DNA of 64,000 bases from Ipomoea triloba (lineage: Eukaryota; Streptophyta; Magnoliopsida; Solanales; Convolvulaceae), in assembly GCF_003576645.1 (NCBI RefSeq), contig NC_044919.1, positions 26,559,655 to 26,623,654 on the forward strand, in the 5' to 3' direction. Both the position numbers and the translations under genes were made by a program. The notes under the pieces were generated by a model that saw nothing but the letters and a program-made list of their open reading frames with translations, searched no databases and was not told the DNA's origin. Positions 1 to 10,436 of the stretch are shown here, piece by piece; the first letter of the stretch is position 1, and each line of letters opens with the position of its first letter.

Positions 1-356
1 TGAGCAAATCACAACTAGTCCAATCTACACAAACCAAAAATTACATGCGGTCTACAAGTTGATAGCACTTGTTCAGGTTGCATTGCTGACTCTATTCTGG
101 TGCAAGTCGCTTGGTATCGTTGGTAGTCCTGTGCAAGTTGCTTGCCATTCAAGTGGATGGTCGGTCAACATATCACTTTGTCAGTTCGCAAGTCATTTGA
201 CATTGAAGTGGTTGTCGATCGTTGCAAGTTGCTAGGCTTCCAAGTGGATGATCGACCAGATTGCATAGCGTCCAAGTGGTCAAATTTTTCGAACTGGTTA
301 CACGAAGTGCTTAGTCGAGAGCATGTTGCTTGACTTTCAAGGTGTTGGTCGACCGA

Positions 357-3300
357 TCAACCATCTTGCAAATTCCTTGACATAAGATAATATTCAAGCT
401 TCTCTATGCTTTCTTGCAGTTTTTCAAGTAGTACATTCTNATCTCCTACTTGGAAATATCGTGGGTTCACTCGACCGTCATGGGCTACTTTGGCATTCCT
501 CTGATATTCTATTAACCTTCGAGCTGCCATGTCCCTTTTTTCGTCTATGAAATTGAGTTCCGTACCTTGCATCTCATCATTCACTTCCGGATCGTAATTT
601 CTTTCCCGGGTGGTAGGGAGCCATGCTTCAATCGGGACTCTTGCCTCGAATCCATATGTCAGCGAGAAAGGTGTCTCATTCGTTGCCCGACGCGGGGTGG
701 TTCGATATGTCCAAAGAACATATGAAAGCTCATCAACCCAGCCTCGACCTGCAGTTTGCAACTTCTTTTTCAATCCATCCAAGATCGTCCGGTTGGTGTT
801 CTCCACTTGACCATTTGATTGTGGGTATGCTACGGCCACTCGGGTATGCTTTATGCCCAAATGAGCCATGAAGTTCTTAAACGGTCGGCTGTCAAATTGT
901 GTCCCGTTGTCTGTGATCAATTGAACAGGTACCCCGAAGCGAGTAATCACATTTTTCCAAAGAAACTTTTGACACTGTTGAGAAGTGATGGTTGCCAACG
1001 CTTTTGCTTCCACCCACTTGGTGAAGTAGTCGATCGCCACTATCACATACTTTTTGCGTCCGGCTGCCATCGGGAATGCTCCGATCAGATCCACACCCCA
1101 CCTTGCAAAAGGTATTACTTCGCTGACCGGTTGATAGTAGGTGGCCGGTCGACCGGGTAACTTATGAAATTCTTGACAAGTGGCGCATCGTCGAACGTAC
1201 TGCTCGCAATCCAGGTTGATCGAAGGCCAATAGTAACCCATCAGAATGATCTTTTGCGCGAGTGTTCTTGGTCCTTGATGGGCAGAACAGATCCCTTCAT
1301 GAACTTCTTCCATCACTACTTTCGCCTCGTCGCTAGTTAAGCACCGGAGCAGCGGTCCGCCATATGATCTTTTGTAGAGCCTATCATCAACCAATTGAAA
1401 ACGTGGTGCCCTTAACTTAACTTTCTTTGCCCGGGAAGAGTCGTCCGGTAGAGTGCCGTTGGCGATGTAATTCTTCAAGTCGTACATCCAATCTGGCTCG
1501 CCTATCTCAACCGGTCTGACTTCTATGACATCAATGCTTGGCGCTCCAATTTCTTCAATACGTGCAATCTTGGACACGTATTCAGGAGCTTCTTGAGTCA
1601 ACTTGGAGAGCATGTCAGCGTCCGTGTTCTCCATCCTTGATACTTGGATCAGCTCGTATTTTTTGAATTGTTGCAACAATTCGAGCGCAATATCCTTGTA
1701 CTGTATCATTCGATCTTCCTTTGCATCGATCGTGCTGGATAGCTGTCCGATTATCAACCGGGAGTCTGACCGTGCCCTTAACCGTTCGGCCTTCATCTGC
1801 TTGGCCAGTCGCAACCCGCCTATGAGTGCCTCGTATTCTGCTTCGTTGTTGGTAGGTTGAAATTTGAAAATCAAGGCTTGATAAATCTTGAAGCCTTCGG
1901 GTGATGTGAGCACAATTCCACCCCCACATCCCTTCTTACTTGACGACCCATCAGTAGAAACTTCCCACCATGGTTCTTCTAGGGCAGTCGGTCGGTCAGG
2001 TTCCGGATCGCGTGCGGTGCATTCGACGATGAAGTCAGCCAATGCTTGACCCTTGATGGCAGGACGGGGCTTATACTCAATCGCGAACTGGGTGAGCATC
2101 ATGGCCCATTTGATCAATCGTCCTGATGATGTTGGATTCCTGAGGATCGTTCCCAACGGTTGATCGGTTAACACTACTATCGGGTGAGCTTGGAAGTAAG
2201 CTGCAAGTCTTCTGGCCGTCACCCAGAGCGCCAACGCGGTCTTCTCAAATTTTGTGTACCTCAGCTCTGCTCCTTGAAGAGCTTTGCTCACGTAGTAAAT
2301 CGGCTTCTGAATTCCCTTAGCTTCTTCGCGGACAAGCACGGAACTGACCGCTCGGTCGGACACGGCCAAATAAACGAATAAGACCTCATCTTTCTCCGGC
2401 TTCGAGAGGACTGGTGCGGAGCTCAAGTATACCTTCAGACCTTCAAAAGCCGATTGACAAGCCGGTGTCCACTCAAAGCCATTTGATTTTTTCAGAATCT
2501 GAAAGAATGGCAGAGACTTTTCGGCTGACTTGGATAGGAAACGGCTAAGCGCTGCTAGTCGACCAGTCAGTCGCTGAACATCCTTGACCGATCGGGGGGG
2601 TTGCATCTCCATTATCGCTCTGACCTTCTCGGGATTTGGCTCAATCCCCCGCCTCGTCATCATGAACCCCAAGAATTTTCCCGTCTGAACAGCAAAGGTA
2701 CACTTACTTGGGTTCAGACGCAAGTTGAAAGTTTCCATCACCTTGAACGCCCGGGCAAGATCGGTAGGATGAGTTTCTTTTAATCGACTCTTGATGAGCA
2801 TGTCATCCACATATGCTTCCATAGTTGATCCGAGCAAACCTTTAAACAATTTGTTCACCATCCGTTGGTATGTGGCTCCAGAGTTCCGCAAACCAAACGC
2901 CATTACCACGTAGCAAAACACTCCGTCCGGAGTGATGAAAGCAGTCTTCTCTTCATCTTCCTTGCTCATGAAGATTTGATGGTATCCTTTGAAGGCGTCC
3001 ATGAAACTCAACAGCTCACACCCAGCCGTTTCATCAACCATCTGGTCAGGATTTGGTAGGGGATATGGATCCTTCGGGCAAGCTTTGTTCAAATCAGTGT
3101 AGTCAACACACATTCTCCATGTTGGCGGTTTAGGCGCGAGGACTACATTGGCTAACCACTCCGGGTAGAGGACCTCTCGGATGTGCCCTACCGACAAGAG
3201 GGTGGCGGTCTCCTTTTTCACGAATTCTCTCCTTTCGCTTGACAGGTGCCTTTTCTTTTGCTTGACTGGTTTCGAACCTGGTTGAATTGATAAGCGGTGG

Positions 3301-6068
3301 CAAATGACAGACCGATCAACCCCGGGCATGTCTTCCGGTCCCCAAGCAAAAACGTCTTTGTACTCCTGCAACACTCCGATGATGTCCTCACGTAGGTCTG
3401 CAGGGAGTCCCCGACCGATTTTAACCACCCTTTCTGGTCGGTCGGAGTCAAGTACTATCTCTTCCAATTCTGAGGCAGGTTGCGGTTTTTCCCTCTCTTC
3501 TCCGCGATCTACCTGCTGGGATATGGTGTGAATCCTGCCTTCCTCCCGGTCCGACTGTTTGACTACTCGCACGTAGCACTGTCGAGCAGCACGTTGGTCT
3601 CCTCGAACCACTCCAACCCCATTGGGTGTATGAAACTTCATGCACAAGTGGTTCATGGATATAATAGCAGCTGCGCGAGTGATACCTGGTCGCCCAAGTA
3701 TGGCGTTGTGAACACACTTCAATTTCACTACCACAAAGTCCATGGTAGTCTTCAATATGTTTGGTTGGCTGCCCAACTCCACATTCAAGCTGATGACTCC
3801 CTCTGCTTCTATGGAGTCACCGGTGAAACCCGACAACGGGGTCCGAATGGGGGTTAACTGATCGGTGGACTGACCCAATTGAGCAAAGACATCAAAATAT
3901 AAGATGTTCACCGAGCTCCCCGTGTCAACCAGCACCCGCTGGACATCCGTTCCGTTGACATCTAGCGTGATGACGAGTGGATCATTTTGGGCTTCCCCAT
4001 GGAATGGTAGATCATCGTCAGTGAAAAGTATTGGTTCTGTACGCTTTCTCTTCTCTCGAGGTTCCGAATGAATCGTCCCAACGTATAAGTTTCTCGCCCA
4101 TTGCTTCCTTTGTCGTGAAGAGTCGCCTCCTTCAGGGCCCCCGTAGATGACGTGGATCACTGGTTTCTTTCCGACCGCCTTCTCATCAGCTAACCTGGGT
4201 GGGACGAATGCCTCGTCGTGCCTTTCGGGATTCCTTTTCATCACATTCCTCTCCGTTTTTCTTTGATTTCTATCCTCCTTCATCACAAATTGCCTCAACT
4301 CTCCCTTCTGAATGAGTTGTTCAATGAGCATGCGCAAGGCCATGCACTCCGAAGTATTGTGTCCCTTGACTCTGTGGAAAGCACAATACTTTCTCTTGTC
4401 CTCCCCCTCGGGTATCGGCTCCGGTGGGTGGATCAAATTGCATTGCTCGGCAAACTGCAAGACTTCCACCAGGGGTCTGTTCAAAGGAGTGAAACGTGGT
4501 ACATCTTCTGGTCGATTGTATTGTTTGACGTGTCTGAACGGTGGTTTATTTTTCCTTTGATCGTGGCCTCTGTCCCGATTGACCGGCTGCTCATCGCGTC
4601 TCTTTGCCATGTTAGCTTCGGTGGCATCTGCATGATGCTTGGCTCTGGTGATGGCATCCTCATAAGTTCGGGGGGGATTAACTATGAGGTCGTAGTAGAG
4701 CGTCCCGGAACAAAGTGATGCAAGGAAAGCTTGGATTGCCACCCGGTCCTCCATCGGTTCAACCTCATCAACCTCACGTTCCCATCTGAATAGGAAAGTA
4801 GACAACGGTTCTCCCACAGCTTGGTTTACCTTGTTCAGGCAAGTGTAAGATTTCTTTCTCGATTTACTTGCAGCGAAACGCTTTACAAACTTATCGGCCA
4901 ACTGACCAAAATTTCTGATCGACCCCTGCTCCAAACCCTTGAACCATTCGGCCGCCTTACCGACTAAGGTAGCGAAGAAAGCTCTACAAATGACTGCATC
5001 GCTTACTCCCAACATCAACATGTTGCCATAGTACATGTCGACATGCTCTTGCGGGTCGTGCCTTCCGGAATAAGTGTGAGCCAGCGGGATTTGGAGGTCC
5101 TGCGGATAGTGGGCACTCATGATGTCGTCCGTAAAGGGGGTGGCAACCAGCGAGCATGATGGTTCTTTTCCCGCGCCGACTCTCTCGCGAAGCTCTTGTT
5201 GTAAACGATCTATTCTTTCCTGCATCCTGGCCATTTGGAGTCGGGGACTATCCTCCTCATCGAGTTGCCTCTCTTCCCTAACCGGTTGATCGCCTACTCG
5301 ATTGGTCTGCCGATCACTCACCCGACCGACAGGTCGGGCCCTTCTGCCAGCTAAATGGGTGTCCCCATGTTGTGCACTCCCAGTGCTGCTTTCCTCTACA
5401 GTCATTTGGGGTCTTTGTCTCGCGTGTTCATTGTTATTTTGGGGCCCCAACCGAGATCTAACGCTATTCCGGATGCGATCAAAAGCGCTCCTACGTTGAA
5501 TGGGGTCATACCGATGTCCCTCTCGATTGGACCTCCGTGTGCGATCCGTAGATTGGACTTCCTCCAAGTTACGATCTTGAGGTTGGGGGTGCGACTGTTG
5601 CCTCTGGGAAGGTCGGGGCGCCTGTTGTTCCACGGCAGGGATTTGAGGAATTGCAAGCATTTGGGGAGTGGGTGATACAACATAGTATCCGGGAGTTCCC
5701 GGCCACGGTTGGTATACCGGAGTCAATCCTTGTTGTGGAGTCCCTTGCAACGGGTTCCCCCCAAGTGCACCTGGTGGTGGAGTCAGCATTTGGCCAGTTG
5801 GGGGCAACATGTCATATGTCACTGGAATTTGAAAGCTCGTTTGCCTTGCATGTCCGCCTGCATTCGGGTTGACCGGTTGGGTAGGTCGTGCATCTTGCCT
5901 CTGGTTGGATGTCAACTCGTTCATTAGGCTCCTGGATCGTTCCAATTGCCGACGTAGATCATCTTCAGGGAGTGTTTCAACTACATTGTCAGGGTGAGGT
6001 CCGACCAACCGAGTCGGGCTCCCCCTACGCGCATGAGTTTGGCTCAAACTTTTCCTACTATTCGTCAT
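357..6068 (-). CDS. Gag-Pol polyprotein of Tat-type Ty3/gypsy retrotransposon
   Basis: A continuous frame of 1,903 codons encodes the particle protein and the enzymes for reverse transcription and integration. The gag core lies at about residues 330-450 (YSGRHDPQEHVDMYY, ending near AFLASL). A short Cys/His knuckle (CAFHRVKGHNTSEC) is near residue 610. The aspartic protease motif is VDTGSSVNILYF near 760. RT carries YVDDMLIK. A first RNase H follows (LTDQPLGTI region), then a second archaeal-like RNase H (STDGSSSKKGCGGG, NNEAEYEAL, SDSRLI). Integrase has the zinc-binding HEGICSAH and CATCQE motifs and catalytic D, D and E in GVDLIGAF, TDNGTQF and NGQVEN. All catalytic motifs look intact. An unresolved base at 440 falls near the C-terminus, where the tail becomes short and atypical, so the true C-terminal end is uncertain. 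Confidence 0.95.
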   Translation of the reverse strand: MTNSRKSLSQTHARRGSPTRLVGPHPDNVVETLPEDDLRRQLERSRSLMNELTSNQRQDARPTQPVNPNAGGHARQTSFQIPVTYDMLPPTGQMLTPPPGALGGNPLQGTPQQGLTPVYQPWPGTPGYYVVSPTPQMLAIPQIPAVEQQAPRPSQRQQSHPQPQDRNLEEVQSTDRTRRSNREGHRYDPIQRRSAFDRIRNSVRSRLGPQNNNEHARQRPQMTVEESSTGSAQHGDTHLAGRRARPVGRVSDRQTNRVGDQPVREERQLDEEDSPRLQMARMQERIDRLQQELRERVGAGKEPSCSLVATPFTDDIMSAHYPQDLQIPLAHTYSGRHDPQEHVDMYYGNMLMLGVSDAVICRAFFATLVGKAAEWFKGLEQGSIRNFGQLADKFVKRFAASKSRKKSYTCLNKVNQAVGEPLSTFLFRWEREVDEVEPMEDRVAIQAFLASLCSGTLYYDLIVNPPRTYEDAITRAKHHADATEANMAKRRDEQPVNRDRGHDQRKNKPPFRHVKQYNRPEDVPRFTPLNRPLVEVLQFAEQCNLIHPPEPIPEGEDKRKYCAFHRVKGHNTSECMALRMLIEQLIQKGELRQFVMKEDRNQRKTERNVMKRNPERHDEAFVPPRLADEKAVGKKPVIHVIYGGPEGGDSSRQRKQWARNLYVGTIHSEPREKRKRTEPILFTDDDLPFHGEAQNDPLVITLDVNGTDVQRVLVDTGSSVNILYFDVFAQLGQSTDQLTPIRTPLSGFTGDSIEAEGVISLNVELGSQPNILKTTMDFVVVKLKCVHNAILGRPGITRAAAIISMNHLCMKFHTPNGVGVVRGDQRAARQCYVRVVKQSDREEGRIHTISQQVDRGEEREKPQPASELEEIVLDSDRPERVVKIGRGLPADLREDIIGVLQEYKDVFAWGPEDMPGVDRSVICHRLSIQPGSKPVKQKKRHLSSERREFVKKETATLLSVGHIREVLYPEWLANVVLAPKPPTWRMCVDYTDLNKACPKDPYPLPNPDQMVDETAGCELLSFMDAFKGYHQIFMSKEDEEKTAFITPDGVFCYVVMAFGLRNSGATYQRMVNKLFKGLLGSTMEAYVDDMLIKSRLKETHPTDLARAFKVMETFNLRLNPSKCTFAVQTGKFLGFMMTRRGIEPNPEKVRAIMEMQPPRSVKDVQRLTGRLAALSRFLSKSAEKSLPFFQILKKSNGFEWTPACQSAFEGLKVYLSSAPVLSKPEKDEVLFVYLAVSDRAVSSVLVREEAKGIQKPIYYVSKALQGAELRYTKFEKTALALWVTARRLAAYFQAHPIVVLTDQPLGTILRNPTSSGRLIKWAMMLTQFAIEYKPRPAIKGQALADFIVECTARDPEPDRPTALEEPWWEVSTDGSSSKKGCGGGIVLTSPEGFKIYQALIFKFQPTNNEAEYEALIGGLRLAKQMKAERLRARSDSRLIIGQLSSTIDAKEDRMIQYKDIALELLQQFKKYELIQVSRMENTDADMLSKLTQEAPEYVSKIARIEEIGAPSIDVIEVRPVEIGEPDWMYDLKNYIANGTLPDDSSRAKKVKLRAPRFQLVDDRLYKRSYGGPLLRCLTSDEAKVVMEEVHEGICSAHQGPRTLAQKIILMGYYWPSINLDCEQYVRRCATCQEFHKLPGRPATYYQPVSEVIPFARWGVDLIGAFPMAAGRKKYVIVAIDYFTKWVEAKALATITSQQCQKFLWKNVITRFGVPVQLITDNGTQFDSRPFKNFMAHLGIKHTRVAVAYPQSNGQVENTNRTILDGLKKKLQTAGRGWVDELSYVLWTYRTTPRRATNETPFSLTYGFEARVPIEAWLPTTRERNYDPEVNDEMQGTELNFIDEKRDMAARRLIEYQRNAKVAHDGRVNPRYFQVGDXNVLLEKLQESIEKLEYYLMSRNLQDG

Positions 6069-6132
6069 CTTAAGATGGATAATAGTGTGAAGAAAGAAAA
6101 GATAAAGGGATAGAACAGAGTGACTCGTTCGA

Positions 6133-6150
6133 TCCCCACAGACGGCGCCA
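6133..6150 (-). other. Primer binding site of the Tat element
   Basis: On the minus strand the 18 bases TGGCGCCGTCTGTGGGGA follow the LTR after one spacer base. They begin with TGG, the complement of a tRNA CCA end. This is where the tRNA primes minus-strand DNA synthesis. I do not assign the tRNA species. Confidence 0.8.
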
Positions 6151-6389
6151 ATGATAGCGTAAATGTAAACGGGTCTACGATTACGCTACGGATACGTGTG
6201 TTACGTGTGGTGAAGGATGCCGCTCGGCCGGTTAATCGGTCGCTCTACCGGTTGACGACTGAGCGGTAAGAAGCTATATCGCTCTACAGGTGACGAACAG
6301 TAACAAGGAGAGAGCAAGAGAGACGAATGAGCAAATCACAAGTGTATTAGTGTAGTAATGATGTCCTCCCCCCCAATGAGGGGAATGAC

Positions 6390-6406
6390 CCCTATATTTA
6401 TACAAA
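6390..6406 (-). promoter_or_regulatory. TATA box of the Tat LTR promoter
   Basis: The minus strand reads TGTATAAATATAGG, a good plant TATA box inside the LTR. It sits about 330 bp before the first gag codon. A transcript would be expected to start roughly 30 bp downstream, near 6360. Confidence 0.6.
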
Positions 6407-6613
6407 GTGGATTTACTATGCACATGGTGTCTGATATGCAAGTGGAGGGCATATTTGCATGGGCTGAATAGTCACTCCGCAAAATGCGCATTGGTTTGCT
6501 CGAAGTGGTTGAGTTACTCGAGGTGAAGAAAACACGGATCCCTTGTTCCTGAAAAGTTGTCGGTCGTCACATCAAGCTATTGTTGCGCTCGCGAGCCTCC
6601 AATCCACAAGGTG

Positions 6614-6858
6614 TGTTGCTTCCGATCATGCGGCCGAACCGGTTGGGTGACCGTCGACGGACCGGTGGGGTGACCGTTGACGGACCGATTGGGTGACCGT
6701 TGACGGACAAGTGATTTACGGACCGACTAGTACACGTGCATGTTGCTTCCGATCATGCGGACCGGTTGGGTGACCGACCCGGTTGGGTGACCGTCGACGG
6801 AGCGATTGGGTGACCGTTGACGGACAGGTGATTTACGGACTGACTAGTACATGTGCAT
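6614..6858 (+). repeat. Two-copy tandem duplication inside the Tat LTR
   Basis: Two units of about 127 and 118 bp both begin TGTTGCTTCCGATCATGCGG and end with a variant of GACTAGTACACGTGCA. Each contains several shorter repeats of the type GGTTGGGTGACCGT and TTGACGGAC. In the minus-strand element this is the U3 promoter-upstream part, where repeated blocks often act as enhancers (inference). Confidence 0.85.
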
Positions 6859-6870
6859 ATTTACCCATCA

Positions 6871-7180
6871 CATATCAACAATTTTACAAAATACATCTAT
6901 CAACACACTATAGCTAACACAATATTATCATCAACGTTACTTAATTAATACTATTAAACTTCATATACCATCAAACTTAGTTTAATATACTCACAAAATT
7001 AAACTATTATCAAACTTTATACTAACAAAATACTTTAAATCATCACACTTTAACACAATACTATCTAACACAATATTTTAAATCATCACACTTTAACACA
7101 ATACTAGCTATCATCAAAACACAATACTTTATACCATCACACTTTAATACGATAATATATATAACATCAAAACACAATAG
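6871..7180. repeat. AT-rich low-complexity stretch
   Basis: Short imperfect repeats of the type AATCATCACACTTTAACACA fill this stretch between the retrotransposon LTR and the first Helitron-like monomer. I see no gene. Confidence 0.6.
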
Positions 7181-9012
7181 TCTACACTATTAATAAAAAA
7201 CAAAATCTTCCATTTTAACTTCCCGCCCAAAACACTTTTATATTATTAAAGTTTACGTAATATTGTAAAATATGGTAATACAATTCCTATTCGTACTACA
7301 ATTGTAAATTAAAATGTGGTAATAGAATTCCGAATAAAATATTTGTATTTTTTTACTTTCATATTTGTAATACAATTCTAGATTAAAATTACTAATCGTA
7401 ATAATAGACTACATATAATTCCTGCAACACAATCTATACTATCTATACTATTAATAAAAAACAATCCTCCATTTTAACTTCCCTCCCAAAACACACTCCT
7501 ATACTATTAAGGTTTAAGTCATATGGTAAAATATACTAATACATTTCTTATTCGTACTACAATTGTAAATTAAAATTTGGTAATAGAATCCCAATAAAAT
7601 ATATTATTTTTTACTCTCCAATTCGTAATTCATTTCTACATTAAAATTACTAATCGTAATAATAAAGTATATATAATTGTCTGCAACGCAATCTATCTAT
7701 ACTATTAATAAATACAAAATCCTCTATTTTAACTTCCCGCCCAAAACACTTTTATACTACTAAGGTTTACGTAATATTATAAAATATGGTAATACAATTT
7801 CTATTCATATTAAAATTGTAAATTAAAATTTGGTAATAGAATTTCTAATAAAATATATTCTTTTTAAATTTTCTATTCATAATACAATTTTAAATTAAAA
7901 TTACTAATCATAATAATACAATACATTTACTTCCCTACAACGCAATATATACTATTAATAAAAACAAAATCATACATTTTAACTTACGGCTCAAAATAGT
8001 CCTATATTATTAAGGTTTACGTAAAAATATGGTAAATTATAATACAATTTCTTATTCGACTACAATTGGAAATTAAAATCTGGTAATAGAATCCTAATAA
8101 AATATATACATTCTTCTTGGTAAATTCACCGGATAAATATATTATTTTTTACTCTCCAATTCGTAATACAATTCTAGATTAAAATTACTAATCGTAATAA
8201 TATAGTATATATAATTGCCTCCAACGCAATCTATCTATACTATTAATAAAAACAAAATCCTCCATTTTAACTTCCTGCCCAAAACACTCTTATATTATTA
8301 AGGTTTACGTACTATTGTAAAATATGGTAATACAATTTCTATTCGTACTACAATTTTAAATTAAAATGTGGTAATAGAATTCCTAATAAAATATATGTAT
8401 TTTTTATTTTCTATTCGTAATACAATTCTAGATTTAAATTACTAATCGTAATGATAGTGTACATATAATTCCTGCAACGCAATCTATACTATACTATTAA
8501 TAAAAACAAATTAAAATCCTCTATTTTAACTTCCCGTCCAAAACACTCCTATGCTACTAAGGTTTACGTAATATTGTAAAATATGGTAATACAATTTCTA
8601 TTCGTATTACAATTGTAAATTAAAATGTGGTAATAGAATCTCTAATAATATATATTCTTTTTTTAATTTTCTATTCATAATACAATTCTATATTAAAATT
8701 ACTAATCGTAATAATACAGTACATTTACTTTCCTACAACGCAATCTATACTATATTAATAAAAACAAAATCATACATTTTAACTTACGGCCCAAAACAGT
8801 CCTATACTATTAAGGTTTACGTAATATGACAAAATATGATAGTACAATTTCCTATTCGTACTACAATTGGAAATTAAAATCTAGTAATAGAATCCTAATA
8901 AAATATATACTTTTTTTTTTTGATAAATTCACCGGATAAATATATTTGTTTTTCCTATACAATTCGTAATACAATTCTAGATTAAAATTACTAATCGTAA
9001 TAATACAGTATA
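7181..9012 (+). repeat. Seven-unit tandem array (about 250-290 bp monomers) with Helitron-5'-like starts
   Basis: Monomers begin near 7181, 7442, 7696, 7946, 8234, 8488 and 8744. Each opens with a version of TCTATACTATTAATAAA, followed by a conserved TTTTAACTTCCCGCCCAAAA block and a TAAGGTTTACGTAA block. The start resembles known plant Helitron 5' termini. Units 4 and 7 share an extra AAATTCACCGGATAAATAT segment. Units 3 and 6 share a TACATTTACTTnCCTACAACG end, and units 1 and 5 resemble each other, so the array looks like repeated multi-unit blocks. Confidence 0.85.
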
Positions 9013-9447
9013 TTATTACGAGCTGCGCTGCGCTCTTAACACGATTCATAATGCTCAAGTTCAGAAAGTTTATCTATGCTATTACGAGTAGCATTATGCT
9101 ATTAGTATGGTGCATAATGGGAAACATTTGCAAGTCATTTCTACTATTATGAGCATGAATTACTCGTAACCCCGTTCGTAATAGAAGGTATCCCCAAGTC
9201 ATTTCACGTTGTTACAAGGCACATTACACTCATAACAGAACTCGTAACACAAAGAAGTTATAATTTTAGAAGGAGTTTTTACTTTTCTCTTAAAATCCTC
9301 TTAGACTATTTTAGAGAACCTTTTACCTTAGAACTTTTCTCTACGCGGTGCATTTACTTTCTTTCGAAGAGGAATTACAATTTGTCATGCTTGTCCAAGC
9401 TACATCTCCCTATACTTATATTTGGGAGTTGCCAATTGTCCCTCAAA
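9013..9447. other. No gene seen; start of unique Helitron interior
   Basis: Unique AT-rich sequence with scattered short repeats of ATTACGAG and CTCGTAAC. It joins the monomer array to the duplicated 180-bp segment. No coding potential is recognisable. Confidence 0.4.
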
Positions 9448-9808
9448 AATGACACCAATGCTGTCCGTTGATCTTCAATTCTATGGCTGAAATTTTTTTG
9501 TTAACCATTTTGCTTTTTTCTTTTTTCATTTGCCCTCACATTTTAAACAAATTTCAAATTTTCCATATTGGTTATCACAATAGCATCTGACGTCATCAAT
9601 GTGGGCAAAATATCAAGTATTTCAGCCTGACACCAATGCTGTCCGTTGATCTCCAATTCTATGGCTGAAATTTTTTTGTTAAACATTTTGCTTTTTTTTT
9701 TTTCATTTGCCCTCACATTTTAAACAAATTTCAATTTTGCCATATTGGTTATCACAATTGCGTCTGACGTCATCAATGTGGACAAAATATCAAGTATTTC
9801 AGCCTTAC
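9448..9808 (+). repeat. Two tandem copies of a ~180-bp segment
   Basis: Both copies begin TGACACCAATGCTGTCCGTTG and end near CAAAATATCAAGTATTTCAG; the second starts at about 9628. They differ by a few substitutions and homopolymer-length changes. Each has a T-rich tract, TTTGCTTTTTT, followed by CATTTGCCCTCACATTTT. Confidence 0.85.
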
Positions 9809-9989
9809 TTTTTGATTTCTTAAAAAAAAATTGTTCTCTCTCTTCATTTTTGGCAACGGAAATAAAATATTGTTCCACTTCCCGGATTTCAAGCTAACTT
9901 TTTCATTTGTGCAAAAAATAACATTTCTTTATTTCAATAATTTGATTCTTATGACACATTATGGCATCTCACATTTATCAAGATAGCTT

Positions 9990-10185
9990 TTTAGTTCTTC
10001 GAGGTGCAGAAAATAAGATTCTTGTCTGGCCATTGTTTCAAATTATTGAATCCACCTATGGACTTCTTAATTACATTTTCAACATTTAAGACATTCTCGA
10101 AGACACAAATATATACCAACGACATTTTTTCCAGTATCATCGCTTCTGACAGCTGCAACCTCTTTGATGCCTCTGAATCTGTGAG
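9990..10185 (+). other. Exon-like segment of unrecognised gene
   Basis: A stretch with mixed base composition ends in TCTGAATCT followed by a good splice donor, GTGAGT. It may be the first of a set of exons continued at 11560 and 11851. No clean reading frame or known domain is recognised. Confidence 0.25.
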
Positions 10186-10436
10186 TTGAAATCATTTTCC
10201 TTATCTTTTGTTTAAAAAGTTAGTAAACAATTTTTTTTTTGAAATACTTAGTAAACAATTGTATATCTCTTCTCATTGTAAATGTTCCTTTCTATCCCAT
10301 AGCATAAATAGGAAAAAGAAATTGAACAATAATTGTCAAACATTCAGCTTTTCTAATTACCACTAATAAATCAAACTAATTAAATGTCAGAACATTGCAA
10401 ATATGTTCTTCTGTTCTTTTTAATGTAAATCAATGT

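Larger units (their letters stand above)
1..6870 (-). mobile_element. Ty3/gypsy LTR retrotransposon, Tat lineage (3' side cut by window edge)
   Basis: The element reads on the minus strand: 5' LTR at 6152-6870, primer binding site at 6133-6150, then a single gag-pol frame ending at 357. The order protease, RT, RNase H, integrase marks Ty3/gypsy. A second, archaeal-type RNase H after the first is the hallmark of the Tat lineage. No chromodomain is seen. Positions 1-356 are 3' untranslated sequence without an obvious polypurine tract. The element is visibly richer in G+C than the AT-rich DNA to its right. The uninterrupted frame argues for a young copy. Only one LTR is visible, so LTR divergence cannot be used for dating. 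Confidence 0.93.
6152..6870 (-). repeat. 5' LTR of the Tat element (719 bp)
   Basis: In plus orientation the repeat starts TGATAGCGTAAAT and ends ATTTACCCATCA, giving TG...CA ends with an imperfect terminal inversion. It abuts the primer binding site at its inner end. The five bases beyond the outer end are CATAT (6871-6875), the candidate target-site duplication; its partner would lie outside the window. The LTR has an internal tandem duplication (6614-6858) and a TATA box near 6390-6406. Confidence 0.85.

Noticed and set aside
610..5927. Many open frames on both strands within the Tat gag-pol
   Set aside because: They overlap the long gag-pol frame in other frames, have no domains, and arise from its higher G+C content.
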